A stretch of DNA of 64,000 nt, from positions 521,083 to 585,082 of the forward strand of contig CABFPE010000034.1 of NCBI GenBank assembly GCA_900660155.1, written 5' to 3'. This document shows positions 1-14,400 of the stretch, piece after piece. The stretch is from Hofstenia miamia. Its lineage: Eukaryota; Xenacoelomorpha; Acoela; Hofsteniidae. The notes beneath the pieces were generated by a model. The model saw nothing but the letters and a program-made list of their open reading frames with translations, ran no database searches and was not told the origin of the DNA. Made by a program: the position numbers and the translations under genes. Every line of letters starts with the position of its first letter. Positions within the stretch are counted from its first letter, which is position 1.

Positions 1-3000
1 AGAGACCTATTCTTAAAAAAATAGTATCATTTTATTATCATTTTTCGACCAATTTCATTTGAATGTTGATCATAATTGGTGAACAATGCACATGTACATT
101 TAAATAAATTTGACATATAAATGAAGCATCTTGGCTTTGATCATCTTTGCGTAGACTGGATATTTATACGCTCACAGTTTTTGCTACGTCGATATTTTAA
201 TTCCTCTTTTGTATGGGAATTTGTGGCAGTCACGATCACGGAGGCGGTACTCTTTAATCAAGTTAACCAATATTGCATAGTTACACGAAGTTCGGCTACG
301 CAGCTTCGCTTTTGTTGAGAAAGATAAATATATAAGCAAAAGATTGCGTGTTTTCATTTATCCATAAGCCCAAATGTGAGTTTTATTATTTTAATTGGTT
401 CTTGGCTTATAATTTCTCTAAGCGCGCTGTTTTGTGTTTTTCAGTGTGTAATTTTGACGGACACTTCTCATTGTGATACACTAATTCCCACTAATTTGTA
501 GATAGTAATATCCATTGTCTGCTTACTTTGAAGCTATTAATGTAATTGATTTATTTCTGAATACGATTTTTCGTTATAAATTTATTGTTTGACTAACCAA
601 CAGTTTCGTTTTATATGATTTCGTTTAAAAAATTCAAACGAAAAATTGGCTTAGCAGAAAATGAACAAAAACAATTATTCATCAAATAATAACGTAAACA
701 ATAGTTTGTATGGGTATTCAAAGGAAGATGGCTCAAATTATGAAAACAAAATTTTCATGTGTAAAAAAGTTTAACCGAAAGTTGAAATGAAATTTTCTAA
801 TTAATTGGTGTTGTGAACCTTAGAGTACTATTAATCCGGATGAAATAGGGTTCCGCATTACCTTTGAGCAAATTGTGTGATCATTTTATAATTGCGGGAT
901 TTTTTAAATTGTATACAATTCTGCTATCAATGGAATTCGGATATTCTGCTCAAAGCCAAATTGCAATTCACATCCACCATTCCACATTTATTGTTTAACG
1001 AAAGCGTATAGAAAACTAGTTTCAATCAATAACGTGCATGCTCTAAAGGTGTCTATGGATTTCTGTTTGAAATATTTGGTAGTTTGCCATTTTCCAAATG
1101 TTATGAAATGAACACCGGCTTATACGTATATAAGGAAATCAACTGCCTAACAACAAAGGTTTTCATTGGCGCATTATAGTTCTATAGTGTAGCAACACTA
1201 TTTATAATATTACTCGTTCATTAAACAGCTTGTCCTTTGACCATATTAATAAGTATAGCAAATACATATATTGAAGAACTAGTTAACAAATATGGAGATG
1301 AGGCACAGGGTACGTAGCTGACAGATTACGATTTTGCGTTTTGACGTCATCATGTAGACAGGCTTATGCCTGTATTGTGTGAAGTTTTCGTAGCAAAATT
1401 CGACCTTATTTCACCCTAAAATAAAGATCAAATTGACTTACATATCCCAAAAAATGTATCGTACTAACTTTCATTCCTAAAACTAAAAAAAGTGCTTGGA
1501 TTTCTTTACTTTTTGAGAAATGATTATGTTCAGCAATTTTAATAATCTTTGCGCCACAATTTTTAAAATTTATATAAGCTCTTATTTTTTAAATACGTAG
1601 ACAATTTTTGCTTGTAAACCAATTATTCTCTAATTCAAAATGCGTATATAATATAAATATAAACGGCCTCTAACGAAATTTTTGTATACCCAGAATTAAC
1701 TGAAATTATAATTTTTGTAATATTTTGATAATTTAAGTTAAGCAATTGATGAAGTAACACTATGTGCACAGAATCAAACATTTACATTTCCATATATTAA
1801 CTAGTTCTGTTCCCCAGATTCTTGTTTTAGGCTTAAGTGTCCAGGCCGTTGTTTTGGGAACGCCAAGATATTTAATTAAAAAATATAATAGTTATTCCTT
1901 ATGAGTCCTTTATTAATTAGCAGCACCGTATCTGTTTATTTTTTGAAAATATATTTGTTATCAACACTATTTTTAAATTTCAAAATTTCCTTCAGTTCTT
2001 CCCTCACACCTGTTATTGAATTTCTTGCTTGTTTTTGAAAATTTGTTAAAAGAATTGTGAATGGAATATATAGCGCAGCCTCTCAAATAATGCCGAGGTA
2101 CACTCCAATTAACAGTGCCCTAGAGGCAATTGTTAACTTAAGAATTCTGTTAGATACTAAAAATTCCAATTTTGAAGCATGTCACATACTTAAAATGTTA
2201 AAACCATCAATGTTAAGATTTCAATACAGCTTGTATCGTACTTTTAGTATTCCCTTAACTATCTAAAAACGCATTGAGTTGTTTTTAGAGTAAAAATAAA
2301 CATTATATGTACTTGTAATTCTCGCTAGCAATATAATTAACAAAATTTAACTAACTTTCCCTGCATACACTTTTTAAATGAAACTATTTTGTACATTGAG
2401 GAATGTTTGGTATGTAATGGATCAAACCTAACTATTAACTAATCAGTTATTGAAAACAATTAATTTGCATTGCTTTATAATGTTCAGTATTAGTTTGGTA
2501 AACTTTGTAGATTTATCTTTTGACTTAAATAACTTGAAGGAATTGTTTTTGGAAGTGAAGTTTTTGAATTTTTCGGCTTTCCAATGTTCTCATCATTGTA
2601 TTATCGATTTTATCTATTTCATTATACAAAGTAACTTTTAATTGGAGTTAATTATTTCTAACTGCTATTCAGCCAACAAGTTTACATGAACTCTCTAATT
2701 ATTTTGTGTAAATCTTTTGCTTTTGAGAGAATAAATTAATTAGGGACAAAATATATGTACCACTTTAACGCTGAGAAAACTCCACGCAATTAACCTTTAT
2801 AATAAGGGGATAAAATTTATTCAATTTAAAAACATTTATTTAGTGTTTATGTTCTATATATAGTTCGTTGCAAAATGCTTTGGCTTTACTTACTAATGTG
2901 TGTATGTCATCTTATGTCTCTATATAAGCTTCAAAATTTATTTCACAATTAAAATTTTCTTCTTAATAATCGCATAATAGGTTTTATTTTTAGTTTTTTA

Positions 3001-4779
3001 AACATTTGTTTGATTTTGGAATTCTAGATTGGTTTGTCTCAAATGTACTAAACGGGTAGTAACATTTAGACAGTTTCCTAATCACATGAATTAAATTATT
3101 ATATTCAACTACAATTTTGTAGATTATTACTATAATATTTCTGCACTACATAAATTCCCGCATTTTTAACACTTATGTTATACATTATGAACATTTTGAT
3201 TGATATTATATATTATATTTTATGTTCTAATGCATGTAATACAGTAGTAATATAATCCTCAGCTTAACCTAAATTTCAACTCCCATATATTTCATCTCAT
3301 ATTTATTTGATGTATAAATTTAGTCGATAATTTCAACACGCCTACAACGCTCTTAAGACCAAATTGCGGTTGCAAATTCTTTACTATAAGGATTTGTATA
3401 TTTATGTAATTTTAAAGCTCAACGTTTCATTTCTTTAATTTAAACTGTTCTAGATACAATAGGAATAGTTTACTTTAAATCTCGAAATCCCGAGGTGCCC
3501 ATAAATAGTTTTTTAGGCATGATTGTATCAGCCACCTACATTGTGCTTAAAAGTTGCTTTTTGTTGTTAATATAACGTCGCCATTATATTTCATCTACTC
3601 CAAATTTTTATAATGACATATCGTAGTGTTTTTTCAAATAATATCCTCGCACAAATTTCTTCAATTTTCATTTAATGTATTAATTAGAAATAAAAAATTA
3701 ATGCTTTTTTAACATAATAATCTTGACAATACAATACATGGTGGCGGAAGTTTGAAATAAAAGAATGTTTTAGCTCAAACAACGAGTTAAAATGTTTAAA
3801 ACTTTTATTTCATCTCTTTAAATCTACGAATTACCGGCACAATCTAGTTTTGCAAAATATAGTGTCATTTTTGTATCATAGCAATTTTAGTCGGAGTGAA
3901 TTAAATTCTAATGGCTCAAAAATACAATGCCTATTTCCCAAATTGAAGAAAATGCATTAAATAATCAATGACTTACTGGCATTTTTTCTTAAATGTTTGA
4001 TTAACACATCTTAGCATTTGAAATTATTAGTTCTTAAGTTTAAATAGATGTTTGTATCACTTTTATCGGTTGTCACTTTATGTCAAATCGCATTTTCAAA
4101 TTTTCGCTAAAAGATTCAAAACAGGTGATGACCACTTAAGCAAACAATTAGATGTTATCAAACGGCGTTTCGTAGATTTTTCAATGAATCGATTAACATG
4201 TTTTTTTTAAATTTGGGGAATTTATGGAACGAATTTTGTCTGAGAAACTGTGAAACGTTGAGGTTAGGTTTTGCCGTAAAGAATCTGCTTTGCTTAAAAG
4301 GACAAACATTTTGATCACATTTTCAAACAATTTTCTCCGACCATATTCGACCTTGGTTTTTTAGGCTCCTCAGGCCTGGGAAGGGAAGATTTCTTCCACC
4401 CCTATCTAACTCTTGGATTCCATTACGATATCATCTTGAAATTTTCAAAAATTTCCCGCCATCATTTTCATAAAAAGTGACTGAGCTTCAACTATCTGAG
4501 ATGCCTTTTAAAGAGGAACATTTTCACATACTTCAAATGTTATAGAAATCATCAGCAAATAAAGTAGAATGCAATTTATTGTAGTATTCTAATATTTAAA
4601 ATCTCTTTCACTAGAATATAAATAATATATGTAACAATATTATAAGAAATGTAATTATTTAAATATATTTTATTGTTTTACAATTGAAATCAAGTACTCT
4701 ATGATGATCAGACAAGGATAAAATTGCGTTTATCATAACCATTTCTGGAATTTGCTGATGTTCTGAGTGCAAGCATTGT
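1..4779. other. AT-rich non-coding stretch
   Basis: I see no recognisable exon, RNA gene or intact transposon here. The open frames present are short, low in complexity and lack plausible splice-site pairs. Around 4366-4430 a block (GGCCTGGGAAGGGAAG, then TTCTTCCACCCC) loosely resembles 47741-47795, which suggests an old dispersed repeat. The stretch could be intron or intergenic DNA. Confidence 0.5.
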
Positions 4780-4890
4780 TCTGGTTCATACCTGAGAGAG
4801 GTTTCTTGGTGCAGATGTTGAAAGAGTCTTCTCGAATATCACTTATGTTCCTTCGCGACAACGTGAAGTTTATCACTACTACATTTAAAA
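4780..4890 (+). pseudogene. hAT transposase C-terminal scrap
   Basis: One + frame reads GADVERVFSNI at about 4809-4840, which resembles the conserved ER-FS core of the hAT-family C-terminal dimerisation domain. The frame has a stop just upstream and ends at 4885-4887, so only a few dozen codons survive. No terminal repeats or target duplication were found. The hAT assignment rests on one short motif, so it is tentative. The presence of other hAT remnants in the window makes it more credible. Confidence 0.35.
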
Positions 4891-5432
4891 TATAATTTCA
4901 CGGAATAGTATCTTGTAATTGCTTGTAAAATAAAAAAAAACTGTCATGAATATTTTGGTTTTTTGCGCAATTTCAAATGAAAGTAATTGCAAAATTTCCT
5001 CTTGTATTTGATAGCTTCTTTATTGTTCACGAATATTTTAGTAGTGCTATTTTACTAAAATTGGCATTTCCCTTAAAACACAAACAATATTTTAGAATGT
5101 TAATTATAAATTATTTCAATTATGTTTTTAAAATAACACTATCAACAAGCTTAATTGCAATGAAAGGAACATTATTGAATACACAATAAAGCGAATTACT
5201 AATATCACAAAAAGTTTTCTAAGAAAACACCATTTTCCTTAGCAAAGTTTCAGTGGTGAAACAAATGTTTCGAGAATTTTTGGAAACGTTTGAATTGTTT
5301 TCTCAATCAAATTTAATAATTTATTATGAGTTTTCATTGAAGACACTGTTGAATTCCAATAGTTTGAATGTCAGCAAACTATTTCGAAAATCGATTAAAT
5401 GTCTGCGAACTAAATCCGATTCTGATATTTTG

Positions 5433-5956
5433 CTAGATGGGTGCGGTGCGATAATACCGCGGTATGCCGCGATGCGGTGTACTGCGGTAGCGATTTTCAC
5501 AATTGCGGTGGCTCGCGGTAAAATTAAAACTAATTCCAGTGGTATAAATGTTACACAGATAACGTGCTTTGCCTTAAGATTTAAATTCTCAAATTATGTC
5601 TCAAAAAACTGTTTCTGAAGCAAAACTAATAAATTTCACATACAAAACATTAAAAGTAATTTGTGCATATTTCTTGGAACATTTGATACTACCCTAATAA
5701 AATTGAACGAAATGAAAAAATACCTAAGAAATTGTTTTTAGGCTTTGCTACGAATGATCCATACTTCTAAGAAACAATTCAAAAATATCTATATTTTCTT
5801 ACGAAGATAAAAATCGACATTGTTGCGGTATACCGCGGTTAAAATTTCAATTATTGCGGTGGTTCGCGTTAAAAAAACGCACATTGCGGTGGTTAGCGGT
5901 GAAGTTTTTTTTCTGCGGTGGAAATAGTTTTACAAAACCTGTACCGCGCTCATCTC
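5433..5956. mobile_element. hAT-like MITE with GCGGT repeats
   Basis: A 524-bp element is bounded by imperfect inverted ends: left CTAGATGGGTGCGGTGC, and right (reverse complement) AGAGATGAGCGCGGTAC. The flanks, atATTTTG at 5425-5432 and taATTTTG at 5957-5964, agree at six of eight positions, as expected for an aged 8-bp hAT target duplication. Both ends are packed with GCGGT and CCGC motifs in direct and inverted order (5446-5520 and 5822-5947), while the centre is ordinary AT-rich DNA. There is no transposase. The open frame running across the left end is incidental. Confidence 0.6.
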
Positions 5957-5964
5957 TAATTTTG

Positions 5965-8900
5965 ACTTTTAAATGGATACTCCTGTATTAAATTTGGTAT
6001 ATTATGGAATAGGGCGTATTGGGATACTTCTTTTTTCCCAGGGTTACAAGTAGTCTAATGCTCTATGCGCAAATCCAAACAAAACCTTTCAAAAGTCAAA
6101 CCCAATTACATTCAATTTGCAAAAAAATTAAATAATTCATTAATTCATCACTGCATGAGTGCGGAAAATATAATTGTATACCTAGTTTTAACCACACTTG
6201 GTTAACAACAGCATTAAATACGTTTATTTTTAAATGTAAATTTTAAATTTAAGTGAGGCATTAACTAAATTAAAAATATTTTCAATCATCCTTTGTTACT
6301 ATTCAAACATTTTGTGTCAAAAATGCCTGTTTATGGTACATTACTTATTATTCGTGCCTTTCATATCATATTAGAGAATTTGTGAAATTTTTACAAAATG
6401 CTTACTGCATGCGCGCTTTAATACTTTTTATTGTTTAATAATAAATTACATACTGCATTTTCAAGATTATTTCTAAATATCTACTTCCAGAGACGCATGT
6501 TTCAAGAATTAAAATCAAATTTAAGGGAAACATATATTTAATTAAATAATTGGGAATAGAATGTCCTTTTAATGTTGCCATAACTATTCATAAACTTAAA
6601 GAAAATTATTTTCTAATTATTTTTTAAGTTTTATATAATGAATTTTTTCAGCCTTGTTTTTCTCAAATTTTTCTAATTTCTGTTTAAATGAAGTCATTGA
6701 ACTATTTTTTTTGTTTTGAAATTACAGTTAAGGCTAAATTGAGGCATCTATCATCTTTTTCAATCAATGTCTTCGTTCTTTGAAAAATATGTCGACAATT
6801 AATTGGAGTAAATTTCTTTGTTGTTTGCACTCAAACAGCTAACAAAGCTTTATGTTAGTGATTGGAAATATATCGATGTTAATGCAGATGTATTATTGGC
6901 TAGGGTTGTCGAGTCTGACAATGGTTTATATCCAGTTTTCGTAATGATGTTACGTTCTTTTTCAGTATTCCCAAACCTTGGCGATCGCGCACTCATGTAA
7001 TATTGCAAATTTGTTCTAACGTGTAATGCTTGCCTCAATCACTTAAACATATTAAGTTTTTCAATGAAAATTCCGCTTTTTAAAGAAAGTTTTCATGAGG
7101 TAGAAAGAACATGTGAGACCTTGAATGTTGCTTATGTATATAAGCCATGCATGACAAGTTTTAGACATCTTAATTTGTTTTTGAGTTTCAATTTTTTTTC
7201 AAAAAACCAAAAAATTTTAAAAAATCTTCAACCTATGAATTGTTCAGGTATAAATTCAAATGGTTTTAAAAATCATGTTGTGTACACATGCATGATGGCA
7301 TATTTCGTTCAATTTGTTCTGATAAAGATTTTGCTTTAATAGAAAAGACTTGATGTTTGTTAGTTTACTCTAATGATAAATTGATGTGCTAGTTTGAAAA
7401 TTGTATAGATGGTGTAAAGTCGAATTGTTAGCTTAGGCTCATCTACTAGCCAAAAGTATAACATGCACTTCCAATTCTGTATTAGTCTTGCACCCAATCT
7501 TTTTAGATTTGAGTTTGCAACATCGACGTTACAACGAATTGACGTCTCAATTTGTTTGTTCGTAAGTCTTAACTAACCAATTTATTGACATTGTAGAACA
7601 AAGAAAAATTTGACTTGGTAGACGCCCAGGTTGAGAGGAAAATTGTCTAAAGTTTAGTCTCTAGAATTATAATATAAAGCACAATTTATTTAAGTGTTAT
7701 AGTTAAGAAGTCCACTGGGATTTGGCAGTTTCTTTACTGAATTCTGGTAGACTCTTCGACACATAAAATATTTACAGAAATATTGCTTTACTTATTAAAT
7801 TTGTTCAGATTGCAGTTGATGTCTATGCGCAGTGATCTTTATTATTTATGTTCAGTTTTTGAAGGATGAATATATTTGAGTTTACAGATAAATAACATTG
7901 TTTAACTTGTATTTTCAATATAATAATTGCTAATCTACTTTCAATTTTGGAATACTGAGAATTACGCCTTTTCTCTTACTTTTCAATTGTATGTGTTATC
8001 AACATCATATAACGCTTTATGTAAGTAGGTATTATATGTAAAATTGCCAGAGATCTTGCGGTCAAAGGGACAAACTAAATAACACTATAATTATAAAGTG
8101 ATATCGAAGGAATTGGCCAATCTATTCGTTTTGACATTTTGAGGGCCTTCATCGTTTGTAACCAAATTTTATTGCAAAGTTGGTTTCTACGTTCTATAGC
8201 CGGGGATGCACTCAATTTTCACATGATGAATTTGAATGTCTTCTCTGTATTGTTCTAATTTCTTTGATTGAGATTGGGTGAGCTGCATGTACTATACAGG
8301 AGAGCAGTATTCTAGAACAGATCTGATTATTGAAATATGTCCAATTCTGGAATTCCTGTACGTTTAAGAAATTTTATGTTGTAATCTTACTTCAAAATGT
8401 TCAATGGTATAAAAATGAAACTACACGTGTCGTTACTAATTTTTCAATGTAAAAATGTTTCGTTTCGCATATTTTCACGCTGTCCTGCTTAATAAATTTT
8501 CGAGAAATGTCTGAAATGGTTGGAAGGATCGAAATTGACGTAAATTTTCAAATCACACTAATTGATGTGATAAGACTGTTAACAGATTTGGTGGCCAAAT
8601 GAGACTTTGTGGAGTAAGGAAGTTTCGAGTTTGGTTTTGCTTACTTGTTGGTAGCGGAAGGTGTCATAAGCTTGAAGAAGGAAATATTCAGCGTGTTAAT
8701 ATAGACAATAATCATCTTGATTGTCCCGCAAAATAGTCTCATCTAAAACATAATAATGGAAATTATTAAATAACATTTTCCCAAATTGCATCAAGAAGTA
8801 AAAATTACATTAAATAGTATGGATTTATCACCAGTTGCAACTTTGAAGTGAGCGATCAGTGACAAAAAGGCGCCTGGAAACACCACAGGGATGTTAACAC

Positions 8901-10261
8901 GCTAATCTAGTAAAGATGCATTAGTTGTAATACTTTATTTATAGCAAAAGTTAAACGCTGCTAAATCATAAAAGCAGACGATTTGTCAGTGAAAGTTCTT
9001 TCGTAACGCCTTAACATCATCTGTTGATGTTTTATGCAATTTTTCATATTTTATGGATACTCTGCTAATATTACTATAACCAAATTATTTAAGCGTTTAT
9101 TCACTTATCTATTAGGCCTCAAATTTAATGATGTCATTTTTAATAATCACTATTAAATAGTACACCCAACCCAACTAGTTAGATCTAACAATTAAGAATA
9201 AAACAAAATTCTTCAGTCCCATGTTGACATTAACTTTGGATAAATTTCTTAAAGCTTAACATATGCTTGTCTCTAGTCTGCTTGTCATTTTTGTGCAGTA
9301 TTTCACAATCTTTCCTTGTGGTTTTCCCAAGTTGAATATAACCATTTAATTTCAAATTGCTGTCGCAAATGGAATTCGCACATACAGAGAGCAAAGCAAT
9401 GTATCTTTCTTTGTGAATAACGTAATTTTTGTGGCTTTGTTTCTAATACAAAGATCTTTTGTTTGCGCTAATAACCATATTAGTGACCACTAGTAAAGCA
9501 GAACTTTGTATTCATTTTCTAAACTAATTTAGACAATATCAATTATTTCTCACAATCATTAATCCGATAACTGACATATTTGAATTCCCGCGAATTATTC
9601 AGCGATTTAAAATTAATAGTTAAATAGTACAAAGAACACCGATTCATTTGTGTCTTACACACCGCCATTTCCAAATTGGCAATAGTATGAGGCCAAAGTA
9701 ATTCCATCTCATCAAAAATTCATCGTCATTATATTTTATTTATGTAACGTATACTTGCAAATTTGAACATTTTGTTTTTTTTAACTATTTGGCAAACACT
9801 AATGTAGCATATTTTGGGAGAGCTTTCATTTGCCGGAACTGCATTTTTCATAATATTTAAGCATGAAAAGTTTTATGAGTCCAAAGTAGTTTAAAAGTTG
9901 GAAATACCATTAAGGAAACGGCTTTACACTTTAAAATCACTTGAGAAAACTGCTTAGTGCTTGAATAAAATTCGTATTACTTAAAATTCGTACAATTTCT
10001 TTGAAATTTTAAGCATCTTTAAAGTGTACTTTACGTTGGGAAATGATCTAGCAGTATATTGAAGCATTCAGTTAACAGAGAATGGTTTTTAACCTCCAAT
10101 ATTATAAATTGCATCTCTTGTTTCTTCAAAATTGAATCTATCCAGGTGTTGCATTTGTAAAAACAGATCTGTGTTAAACATTTAAATGACAAAGCTTAAC
10201 TACATTTGCATAAATGAACAATATTATTTAGATGTAATATACCTTTTATATTAGTATCCAT
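5965..10261. other. AT-rich non-coding stretch
   Basis: Nothing recognisable was found. Open frames such as 6818-7000 and 7064-7339 lack similarity to any family I know, have AT-biased composition, and have no convincing splice context. Confidence 0.5.
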
Positions 10262-10612
10262 CAGGAGCGTATCCAAGATTTTTTATTGGTAGGGATCCTA
10301 TGTTCCAAGTTGCCTTTACAAAAGTGCGACTCATGATTCTATTTTATAGGAATAAGTTTGACACAATGGCAGGTGCAAAAAAACATCTAAACTTTGCGTA
10401 TTGCAACAGGGGATATTAGAATATTTGGGGATCCGAATATTAGAAGTTTACTCTTATATTTGTGATTTGATGTCCTTTTTCATTCATTCCAAGGATCAAT
10501 ATTCACTCCTACATTTGTTGTTTTTTTGTTGCTAAGTACACAGACACATTTGTTATCTTTCCCTGATTGAGGGAGGAGTTTGAAACCCGGACCTCATCTA
10601 AATACGCGCCTG
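10262..10612. mobile_element. Small TIR element, possibly hAT-type
   Basis: The ends are inverted: CAGGAGCGTATCCA on the left, and CAGGCGCGTATTTA as the reverse complement on the right. They enclose 351 bp without coding capacity. The immediate flanks do not match. An 8-mer just outside the right end (ATATTAAT, 10613-10620) matches 7 of 8 bases of ATATTAGT at 10248-10255, six bases away from the left end, so the left boundary may carry a small insertion. The superfamily is uncertain. Confidence 0.4.
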
Positions 10613-11021
10613 ATATTAATTTCCAATAACTACAAAATGGAATTTCAACTTTACTATATTATTAAATTGTCTGCTGCTGTAACATATCACTCCAAGAAGC
10701 ATCTAATGTAGTGAGAAGGACTGAAAACTCAAGAATGTAGACTTCAGATCGTATTTATACATGTAAGCTGTTTAAGTTTAAATTTTTAGTTAGGCAATTC
10801 TCAAAAGGTTGTCAATAATTCGCTGGCTAGTTTACATATTTCATATATTTCATGTTCTACTTTTTGTAAAATTTAGGTTGTTTATATAAAGTACAGTAGC
10901 AGTCCCCATTTTTGGACCGCTACGTCGTCCAGATATGTAGTGAGTCGATGTGTGATCGTTAGATAGACTGAGTACTAAATATCGTTAATGTTAATTTTAG
11001 CTATAAATAATAACATTTCCA

Positions 11022-11023
<2 letters not shown>

Positions 11024-11081
<58 letters not shown>
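11024..11081. repeat. (TAA)n microsatellite
   Basis: An almost uninterrupted trinucleotide tract of about 58 bp. It is the same repeat unit that the R4/Dong element at 49108 has inserted into, so it is an unoccupied potential target of that type. Confidence 0.95.
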
Positions 11082-11082
<1 letters not shown>

Positions 11083-11222
11083 GAAACTTAAAATGCAGCA
11101 CTGTAAAAATGAGTGCATTTTGACTTTATTATGCCTGTAAAAAGTTTGTAATGAGGTTTCATTTTTTGGTTTCATAGGCATTTTGTCCGCCAAATATTGC
11201 TCGTGCGAAATCGATAGCATAG

Positions 11223-11465
11223 TAGGGTTCTGCGGTACCAGGATTTTCTTAAGCCCAGTCCCATTTAGTCCAATGACATTTTCTGGTCCCATAATCCCAT
11301 TGATCCCACATCATCATAACTTCTATTTTGACCAAAATTAGGAAACATTATTAGTATTATTCTAAAATGCATTGCCCCTCATCCTTTATTTTGGTCCCAG
11401 GTCCTACTCCCCACGGGACTGGGACCAGTAAATCCTATGGGATTAGACTGTCCCACTGTACCCTA
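11223..11465. mobile_element. hAT MITE with perfect 8-bp TSD
   Basis: The 243-bp element starts TAGGGTTCTGCGG and its reverse-complemented right end starts TAGGGTACAGTGG. It is flanked on both sides by the identical octamer TAGCATAG (11215-11222 and 11466-11473). An 8-bp duplication with ends of this kind is diagnostic of hAT elements. The interior is rich in short CCCA and TGGG blocks and has no transposase. The minus-strand open frame that enters it from 11023 is a by-product of the adjacent microsatellite. Confidence 0.8.
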
Positions 11466-11473
11466 TAGCATAG

Positions 11474-14400
11474 CCATATCACCATGTTAGAATGAAATCA
11501 TGTCAGGTAATTAGGTTGGCCGTATAGAATGTGTCTGGAAATTAGTACCTTTACTGTATTCATTCACTTTAACAGAAGGCTAAACTACAAACAAATTTTA
11601 TGAATGAGGTTAAAATTAGATTTGACTAGTTACAATATGCAAATGAATTAAGATGCGCAATCTTCAGCAGGAAACAATTTGTGAACATTTAACATTAGCA
11701 ACAAAAATCAGCGCGAATTAGTTAAATGTCATGCCCGAGCGAGATATATAGACATTGCTTTAAATATTCATCGATAATGTTTCAGTTGCCTTCAGAAAAT
11801 ATAAACATTTTAGTTTTTTCATTATTATGCAATCAATAGCTCTCTTGAAAAAGGTTAATCTTATTCCACTGTAAAATCCCGCAATGCGATGAGAATTTTG
11901 ATGTGCTTTGCTAATTAATATATAACCGGGTTGTTTTTCAGAAATTTCAATTGTAAATGAATCATGCATGCTGTTAATTACTGCAGTGCGTTTGTCTAGA
12001 ATGAACTTGAAAGTTTCAATGAAGTATGTGTGCATGTTGTTGTTGTTCAAAGTAAAGTTATATGAAAAATAATGATTTATGATGCTAGAAATCAATTTAG
12101 CGCTTTTTAAAGAGCTACGATGACAATTTGTGTACTCTACGCTTTTATCTAAGGCGCTTCTTGTCTCTTTGGATTCATTTATGCATTTTGCTATTAAATT
12201 CAGAAATTAGCGAACACTAAAAGCAATTTTGTCACTAATTTACCTTTTAAAGTAAGCTAGATAAATAGAAGTGACGTTTATTTTATGAAATCTGAGCAAT
12301 AATATATTACATTTAGAGGTGTATTGCTAACTTTTCCTTTTTTGGTATGTTGGTATCACTACTGAAAATAGTAATTAGTGTGCACTGTACGGATATATAT
12401 TTCAAGTTAGTTATTAGAGATCCATGTAAGAATAAAATTTATATTAGAAGAAGTTTAATTTAATATCTCAAATTTGAAATGTATATTTTTGTGTCCGCAT
12501 GTTTTTTATTAGAAATTTTATTTTAATGGCTCCTGGTCTTGATGTTTTGGTGCCTTCGACAATTTTTAGATGCTAGTCACGGAAGTCTTTAGGTTCTATA
12601 GATTTAGTAATTCCTACACATTTGTGTGCAATTTATATGGTGGTAACAAATGTTTTGTGGATATCTCATGTAACATTTAAATAACTTTCATATCGTTGAC
12701 AATTTAATTCTTTTAAAGGTCAAGATTCTTGAAGAGTACACATCATTGAGGACTTAAAGAATACACATTTCTCACAAATGGGAGCGTACAATCAGCAAAC
12801 AATTACATTGCTGCCCCGAACATCTAAGACTCAGATTACACAGCTTTATGTAATTTTTTGCACATGCATTATTGCCGAAATAAAAAATATCTATTTATGG
12901 AAAAAACTGTTTGCATTATGTTTACGGTGACTAGTGTCATATAGTGTGGAAAAATTATATATATATATATAATTTTTTGGAATGTCATAATTTAAATATA
13001 TTTTGAAAGTTAATGATTTGGTAACCGCCAGCTCAAATTTGTCAATCACTTGCTGTTTTTGTTTTATCCCGATGACATTTATTGCATTTTTCTGAACAAA
13101 CCTTTAAATTTTAAATTTCTAATGAAACATTTCATTAAATATATTTCCTTTCTTATTTGAACAAGTTTGTCGAATAGCTTCAGCCATCGCTTACTGTCCA
13201 TAGAGGTTTTTTGCGAAAAAATATTTTTCTAACATTTTTAATCTAAGTGGACATTTTCAGATACTTAAGCCCATTTCGCTCTAATTATTTTTGCGAATTG
13301 CTGCTATATCTGATTTACGAATTTATTTAAAATTATTATAAATTCACAACCTGTTAAGTTCATCAATTTAAGAAATCTAAATGTAATTTGAAAAATAATA
13401 AATGAATAGGTTGTGGAAACTAGGAAAGTATGGGAAGAGTACTTTAATCCTTTGATTTTCCATTAGAATTTAGTTCACGCGGATTTTAGTAAATATATAC
13501 AATTCAGTTTCATTTTTAACAGGAACAGTATTATATTTATGAATATTAATTGTATTTACTGCTTCATGAGGGCAATCAATTACCGCCACATTCTAGAATT
13601 TTTAAATAATTGCAAGGAATTCTAAGGTTTCAAATATTTTAAACATATTTAAAATGTTTCTTCTTTTTGCTTCACCTTCAATCCACTATTTAATTTTGAT
13701 ACATTTTTCTACAATCATCAGCAGAGCTGTAAGATCTTTCTTTAGTTTATATTTCGTAATTGTTCATTCATTTCGTCTGTTTTGATTTGAAAATATTTCA
13801 AAGATAGCGTATTTCTTATATAAAATTTTACATTGTTACTTCTGTCAAAAATTGCTTTACAAGTAGACGTCTCTTGTTACTTTGTAGGACATGGTTTATT
13901 GTGTGGTACAATAATTCACAATCAACGTAATCTCAGAAAGCAAAATACTAATATTACACTGTTTTTCCCGAATTTACGTTTTGACTGGATTGTCAAAAGC
14001 ATTTTAATCGCCGTTGACTGCTGTTATTTATTTGTTTCTCTAAATTTTCAGTAAGTTAAATCAACACTATATCTAGTAGCATAAATCTAGTTGTTAGTAA
14101 AATAATCATTAATATCTTATTTATTGTCAATGAGAAAAATGTTTATATACAATTTCACTATGGAACTGTGACTTTTTGGGTGATAGGTACAGTTGCTAAC
14201 TTCATTTCAATCAATTTCTAATGTATGACTGGCAGTCGGAAATCGGTGGAATAATCCATAACAAACATAATTGTATTGTTTAACGTTTATTCTTTTTGAC
14301 AGCTATAAATGCAGACATTAAGTCACCGAAATCTATTACTGATGCCTCCTTAATAATTTTCAGATAAAATTTTAAAATTTTTAAATGTTTAAGAACAAAT

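Noticed and set aside
5253-5618. 121-codon + frame
   Set aside because: It crosses the left boundary of the GCGGT element and has no family signature.
11023-11292. Minus-strand 89-codon frame ending in polytyrosine
   Set aside because: The tyrosine run is the translated TAA microsatellite, and the rest lies partly in a hAT MITE.
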